DNA of 64,000 nt from Agapetus fuscipes (taxonomy: Eukaryota > Arthropoda > Insecta > Trichoptera > Glossosomatidae). The position numbers were made by a program, and so were the translations under genes. Numbering within the stretch: position 1 is the first letter of the stretch; every line of letters begins with the position of its first letter. This document shows positions 45,101 to 54,592 of the stretch, in pieces. The notes under the pieces are model-generated. The model ran no database searches and was not told where the DNA came from. It saw only the letters and a program-made list of their open reading frames with translations. Where the stretch lies: the NCBI GenBank assembly GCA_951799405.1, contig OX637361.1:8579156-8643155 (forward strand). Reading direction: 5' to 3'.

Positions 45101-48100
45101 TCCACCTCCCTGGGGGCCACGCAGCCCGATGTCGCCCCCAGGCACCCGCTGCCCCCACAGATCTTCAACGGCAATGATTACTGCGGGGTAAAATTACCTT
45201 ATTACTCTCCTTTTAATTTTCCTGAGACTGTGGTGTCTCTAATCTAATCTCTAATCCAAGTTGCAAAGATATGTAACATTGGGGATTCACATTCAATGCA
45301 CTCTCACAAGCAGACATGTACAAGTTCGCGCTTGCACATGACGCATGTGAACCTACAACATAAAAACCCAAATCTCAAATGGACATACACCCTGCAACTC
45401 TTGCCGTCCTTCCCTGAAACAGGGGTGACAGTGGCAAAGTGAACCATTTTTACAGCAAGGGTGGTCAGCCGCATACCAACCTATAAGTCAAGGAACACCG
45501 TTGTACTGTTTGCTTTTATGGTATCATACCCCCGTATTCACGATCAAAACTGATTTAAGTGCCTTACTCAACCGCTACACTTACTCAAGGGTCGACATTC
45601 TGGAGCGTTTTGTTTCACAAAGAACACTCGAGCAGTAATCAGCCTAGTGCCCAACCCCCAGGAGACGTACGGGTTTGTCATTGGCTCTCGAAAAAACCCA
45701 GCTCTGTAATTGGTCAGTACCTTCCGACCGATATTCGGCGTACTTCATTCTTATCATTGCCGCTTCTTTCAAATTTCAATGTCATATCAGCTTTGCATAA
45801 AACTTGACAACAAATAAGTACGTATAACGCAATTACTAATTTAAGTAAACCGTAAGTATGAATTTGTTTGTTTACAATTTCTATTAGTTTTTAAAAATAC
45901 ATTTATGTAATATCCGATGTAAAGTGTTTTGATCGATTTCAGCGCCAAAAAGATGTTGTTTTCTCCAGCGGAAAAGGAGCTTCTGGTGGCTCTGATTAAA
46001 GAAAAACCTGTAATAGAAGATAAAATAACAGATCGAAGAAATTGTTGGCTTTGCAACCATGGATATATAGAACTGGATAGGCTAAGAAATCAATCCTTTG
46101 AGAATTAGAAATGAGCTACCCCACTCATCATACAGAAATCCAAATTCATTCTATCGGTAACTTTCCAACTGTGAACAGGTGTGTTACCTAATTGAAAAAA
46201 AAATACAAATAAATGCCAAACTGGGTATTTTCTAAACGTGCCAACAAATGAGAGTAAATGTGTTATAGAACATGGAATAATATTTCACTTTAATCCCTAC
46301 TCTATATGATTACGTTGATAAAATTTATTTTTTGTTTGTCAAAATATTTTGTTCGCGAAATTGACAGCCATTTCTAGAACTAGTGATGTTCAAATATATA
46401 GGTACTTGCTTCTTCTAGTATGTAACTTCTATGCTCGCGGTAATAGATACTTGTGGAAATCATCCCGTACACAATGAGGTGGGAACATTTTTGAAATTGG
46501 AATTTATCAGATATCTTCATACTTGCAACAACACTACTAACAAATCTGTTACCATAGTGATTTCATGTGTTTCCTTGGTGATTTGTAAATAGATTGAAGA
46601 CGGAGTAGAGACACGTTGCTTGCATAGAAAATGAGAAAAGCATTTCATATGTCGTGAGCGAGACAGCATTATAAACAGTGTATGGTGTCAAAGACGGTGC
46701 ATCATGTTGATTGGTACTAAATGACATGTACGACCCCTCCATTTAATACTTCCTCCATGTTTGCAACCCTCAATGAGCAACGGCAAAACTGTATACAGAA
46801 AGACGCATTTTTTCAATCAAAAACGTCTTCAAAATTCTTCCTCTTCGTAATACGTAAATGGGTCTTTACAATCTCTGATATATTTTCTTGGGACACTATT
46901 TTTGAACAAAACAATGTTATTATTCTCGTTGAAGTCAACTGTATCGAAAGAATTCATTATTTTATGTAAATAATTCACAACCAAACAAAAAATGTGCTGA
47001 TGAAATGCGGCGGAATGTTTTGACAGTTCATCTGTCATTGCAGTATGGTCCTAGACCATACCGGAGAACAAACCCAATTCTGATGGTCAAGTAATGTAAA
47101 TAAACTCGTCAAAACAATGTTAATACACTCGTAAAAATCATGTTTATAGTAAGAATTCATTTTTTCATGTAAATTCACAATCAAACAAAAAATGTGATAA
47201 CAATGAAATATGACGGAATATTTTGACAGCGCTTAAGCGTTGGTTAATATACGTGTCAACCTTACTTACCTAAGTGCTAGTTTTTGGAGCGCTTGAGCGC
47301 TAATTTTACCTTAAGTATTGTTCTTGAAATGAATTTCCCCAATCTAAGCGCTAGTTTGCCCTTAAGTAAGTGCCAGTTTTGATCGTGAATACGGGGGTAA
47401 ACTCCTAAATGTCAATTGATGGTACCTAAATGCTCAATGGCATCAAGGGAACTGCAGATAGAGGATGATTGAACACAGTATCAGATAGAGAAGCATAGAG
47501 AAGATTGGAGGAGGCCTACATTTAGGAGTAGACTGAGGAAGGTTAAGGAAGAAGGAAGGAGAAGGAAGCCTTAAATGGGATGGCTCTGTCATATATGTCA
47601 GACATATATTTTCCCCCGTTGAGGTGAGTGCGATGGGGCAAACACTGAGGTCAGCGGGAAGCATTGCTGCCAGGTTGATGCAGCCTTGCCGTCAAATTAA
47701 ATCAATAGCTTGACTAGAGAAATAGTCATACTCCAATGAATACATTTTGCCATAGTTTTTATCATTGAAAGTTGTTTTGTTTATGATTCCTTGACTTATA
47801 GGTTGTTATGCGGCTGACCACCCATAATGTAAAAATTGGTTCACTTTGCCAATGTCACCTCTGTTTCAGGGAAGGATGGCAAGAGTTGCAAGGCTTATGT
47901 TCATTTGAGATTGGGTTTTTATATTGTAGGTCCACATGCGGCATGTGTTAGCGCGAAATTATACATATCTGCTTGTGGGAATGCATTTAATATAAAACTT
48001 AAATGATATATATCTTTGCAGCTTAGATTAGATTAGATTAGATGCATAAAATAGAAGGTTCGCCACACTGATTTTGGGGATCGTGCTTTTTGTATTGCGG

Positions 48101-49316
48101 AACCGATGGAGAGGAATAGACTGCAACCTGGAATGAGGAATTCAGAATCTGTTGCCATTTCTGGGGGAGCACTGAAATGCACCTTTATAAAATGTCTCAT
48201 TTTTGATAAGGTCGAGAGCTTGTGTCAGGGAAGGTCGGCAAAAGTTGTAGGGTTTATATGCATTTGAGGTTTGGATTTTATTTGTAAGTACACATTCAGC
48301 ATTTGTAAGCGCGAACTACACGAGTTTGTTTGTGGGCATGCATTTGATATGAGCTTTAAATGTTAATATATCTTTGCAACTTAGGTTATTGATTATTATA
48401 GAGCTCTTGAGTGCAGACATACACAACAACAGGCTCTTTGCAATTTGTTGCCTCTGACTTGATAGTAAATGAAGGGATTTGGTTTAGATTAGTTTTTGAG
48501 TTCCTACATTTTGTTGACGCCCATATTTGACATGGTTTGATAATACATTATTATTTTTGTATAAATTTCAGGACTATGACCAATTCGATCTTCACAACGA
48601 GTTGGACACAGTTGAAGAGTTTTTAAAAGTTGAGATTCCTGCGGATCGAGATGCTGTGCTTGTCAAAAATGTAAGTGCTGTGTATTTCATTTGAAATACC
48701 TCTGATATTGTTGTATTTTTATTTATCATTTTGTCCATTCTATAAAAGAAGGAAATGCATTTTCCAATTTCTTGCAATGCCATTCATATTTATCATTTAT
48801 TTCAAGACGTTGACTTTCATTGGCCTGTTTGAAATAAAAATAACACTGATTTAAATCCAGCAGACCTGTTGATGATAGCTTTGACCCTGAGTAACAGATG
48901 AATTGTTAATCTATTGTAAATGTGAGGTCGTAATTTTTTTTGTCAAACTCTCTGTTTCTTGTTAATGTGTTCTTTTAAGTCATTTCAGGACGTTCTGTAT
49001 TCTTTAATATGCACCATAATTCATGTATTCGGCTTCATTTTCCTTTGCATTAATATCTGATGGAATGTTTTTTACCTTTAAGAATGCACCCACCCTATCT
49101 GAAAAAAATATTGAAGAAGCTATCGAAAAAATTGCAACCAACGGCATTTCCAGCTCAAGAGAAACCTCCGTTGAGACAGAGGGCAAAACAAACGGCAAAA
49201 ACAATGAAGCAGCCGACGTTTCTGTGGAAGAAGACCCCACTGATGCTGGAGACCTCAAAGCCGTGCTGACACCCTCGGAAGATCTCATCCTTAGCGAGCA
49301 AGCTGTAGCTGAATGA
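42153..49316 (+). CDS. Sh3beta: SH3BGR-like thioredoxin-fold protein (Sh3beta type)
   Basis: Four exons, 42153-42197, 44984-45187, 48572-48670 and 49083-49316, all phase 0 at the joins, 193 residues. It starts MVVKVYISGISGNKE and continues VKKRQQRVLMILDAK, YEVVDITEPGKE, RHPLPPQIFN and YCGDYDQFD, which is the SH3BGR glutaredoxin-like fold with its proline-rich SH3-binding segment. The family lacks the redox Cys-x-x-Cys, and none is seen here. The last exon is acidic (GKTNGKN, EEDPTDAG), as in family members with Glu-rich tails. The molecular role is poorly defined; fly Sh3beta is the nearest relative by recollection. An AATAAA signal lies near 49725. Confidence 0.93.
42577..42830 (+). repeat. 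R1 element, decayed
   Basis: TGAGGCTGACCACCCATGCT, CACCCCTGTTTCAGG, AATGCGAACTTGCACATG and a CTTTGTAACTACGATTATA end. Confidence 0.8.
42840..43437. other. Sh3beta first intron, nothing recognised
   Basis: AT-rich sequence without a supported feature. Confidence 0.4.
43438..43530. repeat. FB2 half copy
   Basis: TTTGTTTTAATTCACATGAG and CAGTTTCGGGAGAAGCAGTA, then CCTGAAGATGGGAGGT, match one arm and the core of the FB2 element at 3679-3868. Confidence 0.75.
43531..44240. other. Sh3beta first intron
   Basis: Unassigned. The part at 44050-44140 (GCATGTTCGGGCTGTTCCGG, TTCACCCGAGTTTTTTC) is related in reverse to 57180-57285. Confidence 0.4.
44241..44395. repeat. TTA-flanked Harbinger-type MITE
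   Basis: TTA at 44238-44240 and 44396-44398. Inverted ends GGCCCCTTACGCATTAG and CTAGTGCGTAAGGGGGC. 155 bp, non-coding. Confidence 0.82.
44627..44932 (-). repeat. R3 SINE unit
   Basis: On the minus strand it starts CCGGTCGATAGCTCAGATGG. The body includes GAACCCCACCGAGGGTGTC and GAAATGATTTCCCGTTTC, and it ends GCTTAGTTGCGTTT. Degraded in the middle. Confidence 0.88.
45239..45495 (-). repeat. R1b element, full length
   Basis: Tail CTAATCTAATCTCTAATCC at the left; GCATACCAACCTATAAGTCA at the right; middle GACGCATGTGAACC. Confidence 0.9.
45529..47397. mobile_element. TA-flanked DNA element, 1.9 kb, with zeste-like remnant
   Basis: TA at 45527-45528 and 47398-47399. Inverted ends CCCCCGTATTCACGATCAAA and TTTGATCGTGAATACGGGGG, perfect for 25 bp. 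Sub-terminal AAGCGCT/AGCGCTTA words recur on the right. It contains a short Myb/SANT-like frame (45953-46108) but no recognisable transposase. Confidence 0.82.
45953..46108 (+). pseudogene. Zeste/Myb-SANT-like DNA-binding domain, N-terminal fragment
   Basis: 51 residues. FSPAEKELLVALIKEKP then IEDKITD resembles the first helix of the zeste/Myb_DNA-bind_5 domain found in many insect transposon-related proteins. The similarity stops at about residue 31, after which the frame reads unrelated sequence to a stop. It lies inside the TA-flanked element. Confidence 0.5.
47480..47690 (+). pseudogene. Possible LINE or retroelement C-terminal fragment
   Basis: The frame reads EDWRRPTFRSRLRK and, after a stop, CHICQTYISPVEVSA, reminiscent of the DRxxWR plus Cys-finger end of some LINE proteins. 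Weak. Confidence 0.3.
47787..48042 (+). repeat. R1b element, full length
   Basis: Starts TTCCTTGACTTATAGGTTG, middle CCACATGCGGCATGTGTTAG, ends with four GATTA tail units. Confidence 0.92.
48224..48401 (+). repeat. R1a element, 5'-truncated
   Basis: Begins at TGTGTCAGGGAAGGTCGG, about 75 bases into the element, and runs to a normal tail. Loss of the 5' end with an intact tail is the pattern expected of reverse-transcribed insertions. Confidence 0.85.
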
Positions 49317-50145
49317 GGATTCTAGCTTTTGCTTAACGGGAATGGGGGATTTTCTATTTCATTTTGTAAGATATCTGCTCGCCGGCGGGTCTTGTTTTCA
49401 ACACATAAATTAATCGAATCACATCAATTATTTTAGTTAATGCATCGGCTTCAGTTGTATTCACTCTCCGTATGTTATTGATAAGGTATTAGCTATCTTG
49501 CACGTGAAATATATTTATAAAGCAAAGCTCAAATATGTCACTTAAAATAATGTGCTTAAATTCAGTTTAAAAACTATTTCAAGCTCTTCATTCTAGCTGT
49601 ATTGAAGTGTATTTTAACATTATAAAAAAGACAAACTCTTTCTCCTTCTGTTTAGTTTTTAGCAATTATTGTTGAAACCAATGTCTTATACATGGTTGTG
49701 CTTGAATCAATTTAATTTAAAATTAAAATAAACAGATAAAATATAACAATTCTGTACTGAAACCGTGTCCTCTAAATATTGTTTTATAATGATTTGTTTC
49801 TTGAATAGTTTTGAATGTCTCAGCACAAGTGTTTGATTGCTCGTCTCCATCTTTCTCCTATAAGTATTACATCATATTTTTCACTTGATTAGATTCATAC
49901 CATCAAAATGAAAAAAAACACACACATTAAATATTAGAAAAACAAATAACTGCCAGTATATTACAACTGCATCCTTTTATTTTGAGATTTTATTCCATTC
50001 AATTGGCTTATAATTAAAGTTTTTCATTGTAATTTAATTTTTGAACTATAAAATCTAATTTATATAGTAGAGCTATTTAAATGATATCTTATTATATTTA
50101 TGCTAGTCTGGTTCTACCTTATAATATTTAAAAATCTGCATGGAA

Positions 50146-50270
50146 GTCCTATAGAACTAAAGGTGGCAATAAATTTTGTTGCCAATCGAGATACATTCAT
50201 AGAAACATAGAAAATGACATTCTCGTTAAAAAAAATCATAGATTGTCATCTTTGGTGGACTCAAGACAAA
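50146..50270. repeat. Hairpin MITE, TATAGAATCAAAG family, decayed
   Basis: TCCTATAGAACTAAAGGTGG and GATTGTCATCTTTGGTGG are diverged forms of the two ends at 39346-39482. Confidence 0.55.
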
Positions 50271-50803
50271 AATGACAAAAACACATTTTATAAAAGTAAA
50301 ATTTTTAATAAAATAAAATAAGAGTAAACCTTTTAAATGTTGTATAGCTTTTATGGCTGTTTTTTATATGAATATGCCATTGGCTCAAATATATTTTATA
50401 CATAGCGTTTTATAGGATTTTTGCTTGAACAAAAAAGTGCCCCATGCCTGACATGTGATGTATTCCTAACACATGTACTCCTGATGTTAAATGTTTTTGA
50501 TTGACGGATATGTTGGTATTGTAAAAGGTAGAAGATTTGTGTATTGTACTTCTGGTAGATTAGTCTTGTCTACTCGAATAGGAAAAGGAACTTCAGTAAT
50601 TAAATCAATAAAAATAAACAAGAAAAAATAATTATACTCAAATGAACAAACTTTGCCATAGTTTTTATTACTTCAAATGAGTTGTTTTTTTAAAATGAAA
50701 GTTGTTTAATTTTTGGTGCATAAATCAGGAAAAATGCTTTGAAGGCTTTCCACACTCAAAGAAAAATCATTATAGTTTCTTGCAAGCTAATTCTGAGTCA
50801 TAT

Positions 50804-50942
50804 AGAATGAAAGACGGCAACCTAGCATTTAAAAAAATGTGATTTATATATGTAAATCATTAGATTTTTTTTTGTGATTCTATTCATTAAACCCATTTTT
50901 GAAATAAATCCAAGTTTGCTTCCTTTGATTCTATTTGACGGA
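50804..50942. repeat. Hairpin MITE, TATAGAATCAAAG family
   Basis: TATAGAATGAAAGACGGCAA on the left and TTTGCTTCCTTTGATTCTAT on the right, AT-rich middle. Confidence 0.75.
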
Positions 50943-51937
50943 AATGTGGACATTAAAATAAAATGTTGAAGTTTGTAAGACCATTCAAATCAGGGAAGAA
51001 AAATGATTTGACATTTGCAAACCCAAAAAATATTCTGCCAGCAATGGTGCATTAAATAGTGCTAATCTACTTTAAATGTTTTATATTCAAATTTCAATTT
51101 TTACCTTATGTTTTGTGCCCATTCACTTTAAGCCATCACTGACAGTATTTTTGAGAAAATCAATGAAAACCTAGATTTCTAGAAATCCAGGCATCATTTT
51201 TTAATATTCCAGTGGAAAAATCAACAAAGTTATTCAGCAAAAAAGACATCTTGAAAATACTTTCAGTACAATGATGGCGTGAGGTGCATATCAATGTTTT
51301 TTTGAGAATTAATTTTGCTCCCGTAATTTAAGATTTTGATTATCGAGTACGGATACCTACATTTACTTAGTGTTCATCAGTTACAATCTTTTAAATGCTT
51401 AGCCTTTACTTTTATTTTGTAATTTTGTATTTCATGCATATTTTATAATCAGGTGCGTTGATTGTAATTTTTTTTATCTCGGATAGTAATTTGTTTCTGC
51501 ACTTAAATTCGCCAATTTTAATAATTATAATTATACGCTATTGGACACCATTATTATCATGTAACTTTTAGTTTGTAAATATTATAAATTATGCCAACAC
51601 ACTTATAATATTATTTAAATTCAAAATTTTATTTAATAAATTTGTTATACTACTTTATAACTACCTATTATGAAAATTACATTTAAATAAACTGAACTGA
51701 CTATTTATAAAAACGACTTTTCATCATCATCATGAGCTGGACAGCCCTGGGTGGGCCTTGGCTGAATCCAGGATTCTCATCTACTCTTGCCTGTCCATCA
51801 CCTTTGGTCTCCAGCTACAAATGTCCACCTTGGCTGAAAAAAAGATTTTATATTAAAAACTTTGACCTTTAAAGCAGTAAACTCGTTAAATAGTGATTAA
51901 AAAAGGCACTAAAAAAATAAATGAGGAAAACGTATAT

Positions 51938-52437
51938 GACCAGTCTGTAGTCTGGTGGTATGTACGCGGTGGTAGTCTGTACGCTTTAACTCGTTAATGG
52001 AAGGTCGTAGGTTCGAATCCTGATGGAGCACAAAAATATATCTACCATTTATATTTTCAAACTAGCTTTTCGCTGGATGGAAAATTCATATACTTTCAAA
52101 AGGTCAATCCAACCTTACATCAATTACTGTGCCTTGCTTGAGAATTGGCGCTATGTAGGGATGACCAAGATCAGATAAAGTCTGGTTGATAGCTCAGTTG
52201 GTAGAATGCTTGTATTCCATGCCAAGATCAAGGTTCGATCCTCACCAAGGGTGTTTCCCGTTTCGGTGTTAATTTCAAAATCAAAATAATACTGGCAAGG
52301 TCCACTGAGCCTTCACAAGAAATGAAAAACAACGCCCTCGGGTTACCTGTAAAATAAATAGGTCCAGAAACGCCACATGCGAAATCCTTCGGGAGTAACG
52401 CAGGCAAGAAGTTACACTTTATGTGTAGCTTAGTTGC
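51938..52437 (+). repeat. Heterodimeric SINE R2-R3, older copy
   Basis: R2 head with GTAGGTTCGAATCC, R2 body to GATGACCAAGATCAGATAAA, then the R3 head TAGCTCAGTTGGTAGAATGC and body, ending GTGTAGCTTAGTTGCG. The junction matches the composite at 36861. A short local repeat (GGTGGTATGTACGCGGTGG) disturbs the R2 head. Confidence 0.85.
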
Positions 52438-52541
52438 GAAAACCGAAACGGGAGATAATTTCTGACAACTTTCGTGGGGATTGAACCCTAGCCCTGTGAT
52501 TTTGCAACAAGCGCTCTAACAACTAAACTATCGACGGGTAG
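52438..52541 (-). repeat. R3 SINE, 5' fragment in inverse orientation
   Basis: On the plus strand: AAACCGAAACGGGAGATAAT, TTGAACCCTAGCCC and CTAAACTATCGACGGG, directly abutting the composite SINE end to end. Confidence 0.8.
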
Positions 52542-52704
52542 GTATATTTTGCAAGAAAACGAGTAGACATTTGAAATTACTTGGACGTATTATACGTAAT
52601 AAGAAAAAATCTCGAAAATAAAATCAAATGAAAAAACTGCTACATCGAAAAAACGCTGAACTAAAATATTCCCTTTGTATGCATTTATTCAACTTACATA
52701 TCGA

Positions 52705-53133
52705 CGGTTAAAAGGAAGTAGGGCATGAGCGACGTTTTGGTAAAAAATAAGTTATGAATGCTATCCTACTAAAAAAAATCCAGTCTTTATAATGCGCTAA
52801 CTCCCATGGCTCTACGATATTTTTTTTGTTGTTTATGCCCAAGAAAACAACTGCGTTTTCAAAGTATGGTTTTGGTGTAACCGACAAGATTTTGGTCTAT
52901 TTTGTCCTAAAGGCGCTTGTGACTAAAAAATCGTAAAACATCGTAAAACCACATTCGAATGTCAATAAATGTCTTTATTTTTTCAATTTTAGAGCTTTTT
53001 TGATTTTTACGATATGATAAAGAATAAAAAAGTTGTCATTTTTCTGCAAGTTCAAACTTTAAACTACTCTCCTGAACAATTTAGCTGTTGTTGCTTATGC
53101 CCGATTGCCTTTTAACCGTCGATATTATAAGTG
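52705..53133. repeat. Inverted-repeat MITE, ~430 bp
   Basis: Ends ATATCGACGGTTAAAAGG and CCTTTTAACCGTCGATAT, extended by GGGCATGAGC against GCTTATGCCC. No coding frame. Confidence 0.8.
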
Positions 53134-53285
53134 ATATAAAATAAAATGCGGCAATCTAGGATTAAATAAAAAAAAGAGATAAACACATTGAAATGATGAG
53201 AAAATAATTTCTTGTGTTTTAATACATTTATCTTATTTTAGAAAAAAAATATTGATTGCTGCCTTTGTTTCTAAACGTCTCATTT
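53134..53285. repeat. Hairpin MITE, TATAGAATCAAAG family, decayed
   Basis: TAAAATGCGGCAATCTAGGA on the left and TTGCTGCCTTTGTTTCTAA on the right, with TTGAAATGATGAGAAAAT in the middle as at 39400. Confidence 0.65.
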
Positions 53286-53584
53286 AATATTTCTAAATCA
53301 AATACATCGATACCTTAAAGGTAAAACTGAATAAGTGACATATTAGCGAACGTGGATTTCTCAAATAAATGCACATTTTTTCCTATTTTCTGCGAGAGAA
53401 AACACTAAAAAAGCGTAAAAGTCCTCTAGTTTAGAAATTTATCATGAACACTTCCTTATAATTTACTATGACAAGATTCATGCAATAAAATGTTTTATCC
53501 TCGATTTCCTAAATCAGTGAATCAGAACTTATACAGTTTTACCTTTAAAAGGTGGCGATATATACATAATATTATAAGCTACGT

Positions 53585-53780
53585 GCAGGCCCGGATTAAG
53601 GGCGGTTCGAGCGATGCGACCGAACCAGGGCCCCCGCGTCCTAGGGGCCCCTGAGACGTTGTTGAAAAATATACCACAAATAATTTTTCGACATAAATTT
53701 GTTCGGGGGCCCAGGATTTTAAGGCATTCACGACCAAGAGGCCCCCAAAGACTTTTCAGTAATTAGTCAAAGAAGATATT
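53585..53780. repeat. GC-rich patch, possible transposon fragment
   Basis: GGCCCGGATTAAGGGCGG, CAGGGCCCCCGCG, GGGGGCCCAGG and AGGCCCCCAAAG in an otherwise AT-rich region. A small hairpin GGTTCGAGCGATGCGACCGAACC spans 53607-53629. Unclassified. Confidence 0.4.
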
Positions 53781-53956
53781 TTCTTCTAATTTTTTTGGGG
53801 TTCAAATTGAAAGGGGCCACTAAGAACAAAGACGACAATGGCGAATTGGATGAAGTTGTATAGAAATTTCAACATATTTTTTTACAAAGGAAACAAGAGG
53901 AAATTCTCTCTAGCAAGTGTCATAGACCTCCTGAACGATATATCTAAAATAGATAT

Positions 53957-54176
53957 ATTTCATTTATGATTTATATTAAATGCATTCCCACAGGCAGACA
54001 TGTATAATTTCGCGCTAACACATGCCGCATGTGGACCTACAATATAAAAACCCAATCTCAAATGAACATACACCCTACAACTCTTGCCGTCCTTCCCTGA
54101 GACAGGGGTGACATTGGCAAAGTGAACCATTTTTACAGCATGGGTGGTCAGCCGCATACCAACCTATAAGTCAAGC
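53957..54176 (-). repeat. R1b element
   Basis: AACACATGCCGCATGTGGAC, ACAGGGGTGACATTGGCAAA and ACCAACCTATAAGTCAAG. The tail end is degraded. Confidence 0.88.
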
Positions 54177-54239
54177 GACATACACGACAAATTTCATTTT
54201 TTGAAAGCAATAAATAATAACACGTATGGACATCAAAAC

Positions 54240-54521
54240 TAAAACAGAAAACAAATTCCAATTTAACAAATCCTGGCCGCCAACATTACAGATCAACCGC
54301 CATTTCTTTCTGTCCTTACATACTTCTTTCATTTCCTCCAGAGTCATTACCTTTTTGATACAAGCTCTCCTTTTATTATGCCTCTGGATATTCCATTCAT
54401 TCACAATTTCGGATATTTGGTCCATCCATACCTTTCTCGTGGTCTTAATCCGGGCCTGGCTACGTGTTCCTTCACTTCGTGAGTTTTTTAGCTCGAGTAA
54501 GACGCGGGACGAGAGACACAT
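54240..54521 (-). pseudogene. LINE reverse-transcriptase C-terminal fragment
   Basis: Minus-strand frame: ARIKTTRKVWMDQISEIVNE and KKVMTLEEMKEVCKDRKKWR. The RKxWxDQI...W plan fits the extreme C terminus of a jockey/RTE-like protein. It lies just upstream of the P450 start. Confidence 0.65.
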
Positions 54522-54592
54522 CCTAAAACTGTATTTTCAAAGTTTTAGTAACATTTTTCTACTCAAATGATTAATCATTTAATTAGAAAGAA

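Larger units (their letters stand above)
49317..53956. other. Intergenic region, gene-free
   Basis: Sh3beta 3' UTR, then AT-rich DNA with MITEs and SINEs listed separately. No supported frame. A GC-rich patch at 53585-53780 and a fragment at 51725-51842 (CATGAGCTGGACAGCCC, GTGGGCCTTGGCTG) stand out without a clear identity. Confidence 0.5.
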
